9,407 nucleotides of DNA from positions 1-9,407 of the forward strand of contig JALFHA010000096.1 in NCBI GenBank assembly GCA_022776785.1, given 5' to 3'. Positions 5,838 through 9,407 of the stretch are shown piece by piece (position 1 is the stretch's first letter; every line of letters begins with the position of its first letter). Under the pieces are notes generated by a model that made no database searches, had not been told where the DNA came from, and was given only the letters and a program-made list of their open reading frames with translations. The position numbers and the translations under genes are program-made. The stretch comes from Clostridiales bacterium (GTDB lineage: Bacteria; Bacillota; Clostridia; Christensenellales; Aristaeellaceae).

Positions 5838-6722
5838 TCAGGGTTCGCTCTGCGTTTGAGGCAGGCCGAGGGCCTCGTGCAGCAGACGGGTATTCTCTTC
5901 CTGCTTGATGAGTATGCCGTTATCGCCGGCTTTGGAATTGCCGTAGCGCCATGTTCCCTCGAACGGCACGCCGACGGTCATGACCTGCGCTCCCTTCAGC
6001 CAGACGACCTGCGCCAGCAGCGCGGCCTGTTCGCCGCCCGACAGGGAGGAGCGCCATGCGTGCTTGAGGCTGTTATAGACGTCGCCAATGCGCGGGAGCG
6101 ACATGCGGCGGACGGACTCCACCATGCCGGAGAGGAGCTTGCTCTGGCGGCGACCGCGGCCGATATCGTTGTCGAGCTGTCGGCACCGGGCGTAGCAGAG
6201 CGCCTGCGCGCCGTTAAGCAGGCATTCGCCCTCGGACAGCGGATAATCCTCATAGATTCCGACGCTGCGGTTGATGTAGGAGGCTTCCTCGGCGGTGAGG
6301 GCCACCCTCGCGCCGCCAAGCGCATCCACCAGCTCAATGACGGTGGTGAAGTTGACGCGGAACCAGCCGTCGATCTCGAGGTCAAAGTCGTTTTCAAGGG
6401 AGGCGACGAGGCTGTCCTCCCCGTGCATTCTCACGATGGTGTTGATCTTCGCCTCGCGGCCATTTTCGGCTGTGATGAACATGTCGCGCGCGAAGGTGAC
6501 GCTTGTGATGCGGCTGCGGGAAAAATCGAGCTGCACAAGCATCATCACGTCGCTGCGTCCCGTCTCGTCAAGGGAGCCGTAATTGTCCATGCCCAGAACG
6601 AGATACGTCTGCGTTCCGCGGGGATGGAGCAGTGCCAGCGCCGCGAGCAGGATGAGCAGTGCGACGGCGATGACGCCCAGCACCCTGTGCCGGGCAAAAA
6701 AGGTGCGGATACTGAAAAGCAT
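5838..6722 (-). CDS. LCP (LytR-CpsA-Psr) family cell-wall glycopolymer ligase
   Basis: LCP proteins transfer lipid-linked glycopolymers (wall teichoic acid, capsule and others) to peptidoglycan on the outer face of the membrane. The 294-residue product has a short cytoplasmic start, one membrane anchor (about 14-33) and an extracellular LCP domain. Family motifs visible are YLVLGMDNYG (40-49), the catalytic-site pair GRSD (R56, D58), SVTFARD (R79, D80; the usual proline before RD is alanine here), KINTIVRMHG (92-101), a central GWFRVNF with DALGG (119-137), and the arginine/aspartate-rich YARCRQLDNDIGRGRRQ (177-193) that binds the pyrophosphate lipid. The polymer handled cannot be told from sequence. 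The domain is near the lower end of family size, without an added C-terminal domain. The start at 6722 has AGGAGA about seven bases upstream. It is the first gene of a probable operon with the YtvI-like permease. Confidence 0.88.
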   Translation of the reverse strand: MLFSIRTFFARHRVLGVIAVALLILLAALALLHPRGTQTYLVLGMDNYGSLDETGRSDVMMLVQLDFSRSRITSVTFARDMFITAENGREAKINTIVRMHGEDSLVASLENDFDLEIDGWFRVNFTTVIELVDALGGARVALTAEEASYINRSVGIYEDYPLSEGECLLNGAQALCYARCRQLDNDIGRGRRQSKLLSGMVESVRRMSLPRIGDVYNSLKHAWRSSLSGGEQAALLAQVVWLKGAQVMTVGVPFEGTWRYGNSKAGDNGILIKQEENTRLLHEALGLPQTQSEP

Positions 6723-6839
6723 GATCTTTCTCCTGAGGATATGGGGATGAAGCGGCGCTCTTTACATGTCAAGCCCGGCGCATGGACGCGCGCGCAGAAG
6801 CGCCTCCTTCAGAAAAACGGGGATAAAAACCCACCGAGT

Positions 6840-6868
6840 AACATAGCATAGTTGAGAGAAAAAATCAA
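6840..6868 (-). promoter_or_regulatory. Possible promoter of the LCP-permease operon
   Basis: On the minus strand, -35 TTGATT (6868-6863), a 17-bp spacer and -10 TATGTT (6845-6840), each with two mismatches to consensus. It would give a leader of about 110 nt before the LCP start. It is divergent from the RNase J promoter, with only about 58 bp between the two -35 elements. A closer TTGACA (6772-6767) has no acceptable -10 and is less likely. Confidence 0.5.
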
Positions 6869-6926
6869 GCGAATGTGGCCCAAACGGGGCATAGTCGAAA
6901 GTTTTCCTCGATTTTGGTCGGATGAC

Positions 6927-6955
6927 TTGCAACGCCCGGGCAATTTGTGTATAAT
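6927..6955 (+). promoter_or_regulatory. Sigma-A-type promoter of the RNase J gene
   Basis: -35 TTGCAA (6927-6932), a 17-bp spacer and a perfect -10 TATAAT (6950-6955). The start point is predicted near 6962, about 250 nt before the RNase J start codon, so the transcript begins with a long leader. Confidence 0.85.
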
Positions 6956-6961
6956 AAAAAC

Positions 6962-7212
6962 GATATGGATTTTTGCGCGGGGTATCTCATGGCCCCGTTC
7001 AAGATAGCCGCACGGGAATTCTTCCCGCGCGCACAGATGCAAGCAGGGGCTGCCGCCGGGCGGGATGACCTCCGAACGGAGCGCGCCCTTTCCAGATCCA
7101 AATACGCGAAAAGCGCTTTTTGGAGCGCTCTTGTTTTGATGCGGGCAAACCCGCGCAAGACGGATGACGCAGACCGTCCATCTGAGGACAGAGAATAGAA
7201 AGGAAATATTCC
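6962..7212 (+). promoter_or_regulatory. Long structured 5' leader of the RNase J mRNA
   Basis: About 250 nt between the promoter and the RNase J GTG hold a series of hairpins visible by eye: CGGGG/CCCCG (6978-6997); CGGGAA/TTCCCG (7013-7027); an outer GGGCG/CGCCC (7058-7062/7084-7088) enclosing CTCC/GGAG with a tetraloop; AGCGCT/AGCGCT (7112-7117/7124-7129) followed by the T-rich CTTGTTTT, a weak terminator-like element; GCGGG/CCCGC (7141-7154, loop CAAA); and GACGG/CCGTC (7159-7178). It matches no leader family I recognise. The same stretch is also one open frame from ATG 6965 to TAG 7196-7198, but its codon use is not convincing. With the LCP leader and promoters (6723-6926) this accounts for the longest gene-free stretch in the window. 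Confidence 0.5.
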
Positions 7213-9407
7213 GTGGCAGAGAACGAAAACCAGATCCCCATGAACCCCCAGACGCCCAAGACGGAGACCGCCGGCGAGCCGTCCCGCGCGCCGCGCCGTC
7301 CCGCACGCCGCAGATCGTCTCAGCCCGTGAGCGGCGCAGATGCCGTGCAGGACAGGCCTGCCCGTGCGCCCAGAGCGCCGCGCAAGACGGCGAAGCCTGC
7401 GCAGGCCCAGCAGAGCGAGCAGGCCGCCGAAGCGTCCAAGCCCAGAACGACCCGCGTGCCGCGCCGCCGCGCCGCCGCCGAGGCGCCCGCCGCGCCCGCG
7501 CAGGAGAGCAGAGCCGCCGCACCGCGGCCGAAGCGCGCACCCCGAGCCGCACAGTCTGCCGCAAGGCCCGCGCAGAGCGCGGGTCAGGGCGAGCAGACCG
7601 CCGCGCAGCAGAACCGTCCGACCCGCGCGCCGAAGGGACAGCGCCCGCAGGTGGGCCGCCGCCGCGTGTTCCCGCCTGTGCCGCAGGAGGAGAAGCCCTG
7701 CATCTCGCAGACGCTTCAGCTTGTGGGCAAAAAGCCGCCGACGATGCGCTCCCGCGCCAGCGAGCATCCCAGCCGCAGCACGCTGCGCATGATTCCGCTG
7801 GGCGGCATGTGCGAAATCGGCAAGAACATGACGGCCTATGAATATGGCAGCGATATCATCATCGTGGACTGCGGCCAGATCTTCCCGGATGAGACGATGC
7901 CGGGCGTGGATGCAGTCATCCCCGATTTCACCTATGTGCTCCAGAACCGCGACCGCGTGCGCGGCATCTTCATCACCCACGGCCACGAGGATCACATCGG
8001 CGGCCTGCCGTACCTGCTGCGCGAGCTGCGCGCCCCGGTCTACGGCGGACGCATGACCATCGAGCTGCTGGGCTACAAGCTCGACGACCGCGTGCCCGGC
8101 CTCTCCAAGAGCTGCGAGCTGCATGTCGTCGAGGCGGGGCAGACCGTGCGCGCGGGCTGCTTTGCCGTGGAGTTCATCCACGTCAACCACTCCATCGCCG
8201 ACGCGTTTATGTTCGCCATCCGCACCCCGGCGGGCATCGTGATGCACTCGGGCGACTTCAAGATCGATTACACGCCCATCAACGGCGAGATCATGGATTT
8301 GCAGCGCATCGCGCAGATCGGGCGCGAGGGCGTGCTGCTCTTCGTCTGCGAATCGACGAACATCGAGGTGCCCGGCTTCTCCAAGTCGGAGCGCCACGTC
8401 GGCGAATCGATGGCGGAGATGTTCGAGGGCGCGCGCGGCCGCATCTTTGTGGCGACGTTCTCCTCCAACGTCTCGCGTTTGCAGCAGATCTTCACCGCCG
8501 CCGAGCGCCATGGCCGCAAGGTCGCGCTCGTGGGGCGCAGTATGCTCAACGTCTTCAACGCGGCCAACAATCTGGGCTACATCCAGATGAAGCCCGATAC
8601 GCTCATCGAGGCTTCGCAGGTCGATAACTTCCCGCCGGAGCAGGTGGTCATCATCTCCACGGGCTCCCAGGGCGAGCCGATGAGCGCACTGACGCGCATC
8701 GCCTTCTCCAACCACCGCGAGATCGAAATCCGCCCCGGCGATACGGTGATTATCTCCGCGACCCCGATCCCGGGCAATGAAAAGCCGATCTACAAGGTCA
8801 TCAACGAGCTCTACCGCCGCGGCGCGAAGGTCTACTATTCCGCGCTGGCGGATGTGCACGTCTCTGGCCATGCTTCTCAGGAGGAGATCAAGCTGGTGCA
8901 CAGCCTCGTGCGCCCGAAGTTCTTCATCCCCGCGCACGGCGAGACCCGTATGCTCTACCAGCACGCGGAGCTGGCTCACAAGCTGGGCGTGCCGTTTGAG
9001 AATATCTTCATCCTCGCCAACGGCGATATCTTCGAGATCACCCGCGGCTCCGCGCGCGTGACGGGCTTCACCAACGGCGAGGCCGTGCTCATCGACGGCG
9101 CGTCCGTCGGCGAGGTGGATAACTCCGTGCTGCGCGAGCGCAAGCTGCTCTCCGACGACGGCGTGGTGGCCATCGCGCTGGCCGTCAATGCGAGAACCGG
9201 CGCGCTGGCCGCGCAGCCCGTCGTCAGCGCGATGGGCTTCCTCTACGACAGCGAGCACGCCCGCATCGAGGCCGCCTGCCGTCAGCACGTCGCCAACATG
9301 GTGGCGCGCGTGGCCGCCTCCGGCAACAAGGTCAAGGAGGCCGTGTCCTCCGGGCAGATGCAGGGGCAGCTTCGCTCCTTCCTCCATGAGCGCACCAAGC
9401 GCCGCCC
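7213..9407 (+). CDS. rnj: Ribonuclease J with a long basic N-terminal extension (3' end cut by window)
   Basis: RNase J is a zinc-dependent 5'-3' exonuclease and endonuclease of mRNA decay and rRNA maturation. The frame begins at GTG 7213, eight bases after AAAGGA (7199-7204); an in-frame TGA at 7183 and the lack of another start or ribosome binding site settle this choice. It runs off the window after 731 codons. Residues 1-188 are low-complexity (R, A, P, Q) with repeated RAPR-like motifs. The metallo-beta-lactamase domain starts near 191 (LRMIPLGGMCEIGKN). All expected metal ligands are present: HGHEDH (H256, H258, D260, H261), H326, D348 and H575 (PAHGE). Beta-CASP landmarks include ESTN (380-383), ATFSSN (414-419), GSQGEP (484-489) and HVSGHA. 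The last visible residues, TKRR, lie near the C-terminus in Bacillus RNase J1 (about 555 residues), so probably only about ten are missing. The catalytic part looks fully functional. Confidence 0.95.
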   Translation, partial: MAENENQIPMNPQTPKTETAGEPSRAPRRPARRRSSQPVSGADAVQDRPARAPRAPRKTAKPAQAQQSEQAAEASKPRTTRVPRRRAAAEAPAAPAQESRAAAPRPKRAPRAAQSAARPAQSAGQGEQTAAQQNRPTRAPKGQRPQVGRRRVFPPVPQEEKPCISQTLQLVGKKPPTMRSRASEHPSRSTLRMIPLGGMCEIGKNMTAYEYGSDIIIVDCGQIFPDETMPGVDAVIPDFTYVLQNRDRVRGIFITHGHEDHIGGLPYLLRELRAPVYGGRMTIELLGYKLDDRVPGLSKSCELHVVEAGQTVRAGCFAVEFIHVNHSIADAFMFAIRTPAGIVMHSGDFKIDYTPINGEIMDLQRIAQIGREGVLLFVCESTNIEVPGFSKSERHVGESMAEMFEGARGRIFVATFSSNVSRLQQIFTAAERHGRKVALVGRSMLNVFNAANNLGYIQMKPDTLIEASQVDNFPPEQVVIISTGSQGEPMSALTRIAFSNHREIEIRPGDTVIISATPIPGNEKPIYKVINELYRRGAKVYYSALADVHVSGHASQEEIKLVHSLVRPKFFIPAHGETRMLYQHAELAHKLGVPFENIFILANGDIFEITRGSARVTGFTNGEAVLIDGASVGEVDNSVLRERKLLSDDGVVAIALAVNARTGALAAQPVVSAMGFLYDSEHARIEAACRQHVANMVARVAASGNKVKEAVSSGQMQGQLRSFLHERTKRR

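Noticed and set aside
6767..6772. Perfect minus-strand TTGACA near the LCP start
   Set aside because: At 16-18 bp spacing the -10 positions read CATCCC or similar, so no promoter is supported. The TTGATT-17-TATGTT pair upstream is better.
5163..6851. A 562-codon plus-strand frame across the LCP and permease genes
   Set aside because: It spans two well-supported minus-strand genes and their 27-base gap, is rich in H, A, Q and D, and has no recognisable domain. It is an artefact of GC-rich third positions.
6865..9387. An 840-codon open frame on the minus strand opposite RNase J
   Set aside because: The plus strand encodes a complete RNase J catalytic domain with all metal ligands. High G+C at third codon positions removes stops from the opposite strand. 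The antisense product is biased toward R, A, H and L and has no family motif.
1..9407. CRISPR arrays, tRNA/rRNA genes, insertion sequences, integrases, defence or toxin-antitoxin genes
   Set aside because: I looked for direct repeats with spacers, tRNA-like cloverleaf ends, transposase motifs and known defence domains and saw none. The content is housekeeping.

Overview
The window is bacterial chromosomal DNA, high in G+C, from what looks like a Bacillota (Firmicutes) genome, most probably a spore-forming Clostridia-type lineage. The evidence is the gene content: a YtvI-like AI-2E permease, an XpaC-family protein, an LCP (LytR-CpsA-Psr) protein, RNase J and a Firmicutes-type L10 leader RNA. 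Strong AGGAGG-type ribosome binding sites and near-consensus sigma-A promoters agree with this. Genus and species cannot be read from the sequence. I see no mobile element, CRISPR array, tRNA, rRNA or phage gene.

Layout, left to right. (1) Positions 1-2146, + strand: the 3' part of a secreted-type repeat (beta-propeller-like) protein of unknown function, a possible 25-codon bridging ORF, and a complete FAD-dependent dehydrogenase of the COG2509 type. (2) Positions 2169-3385, + strand: a self-contained ribosomal stalk transcription unit made of a consensus promoter, the L10 leader with attenuator hairpin, rplJ, rplL and a strong terminator. Unusually, rplKA is not upstream and rpoBC is not downstream. 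(3) Positions 3386-6868, - strand: xpaC with its own promoter and terminator, preceded in transcription order by a two-gene LCP/YtvI-like operon. A short + strand frame resembling the start of IspH lies between the rplL and xpaC terminators. (4) Positions 6927-9407, + strand: a divergent promoter, a structured leader of about 250 nt, and RNase J. The RNase J frame starts at GTG and is cut by the window end only a few codons before its expected stop. It carries a basic, low-complexity N-terminal extension of about 190 residues.

Together the genes are mostly housekeeping: translation (L10, L7/L12), RNA decay (RNase J) and cell envelope (LCP, permease, XpaC). I found no clear new multi-gene system. 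The items most worth a second look are the RNase J extension, its long structured leader, the isolated rplJL unit, and the four-cysteine cluster in the flavoprotein.
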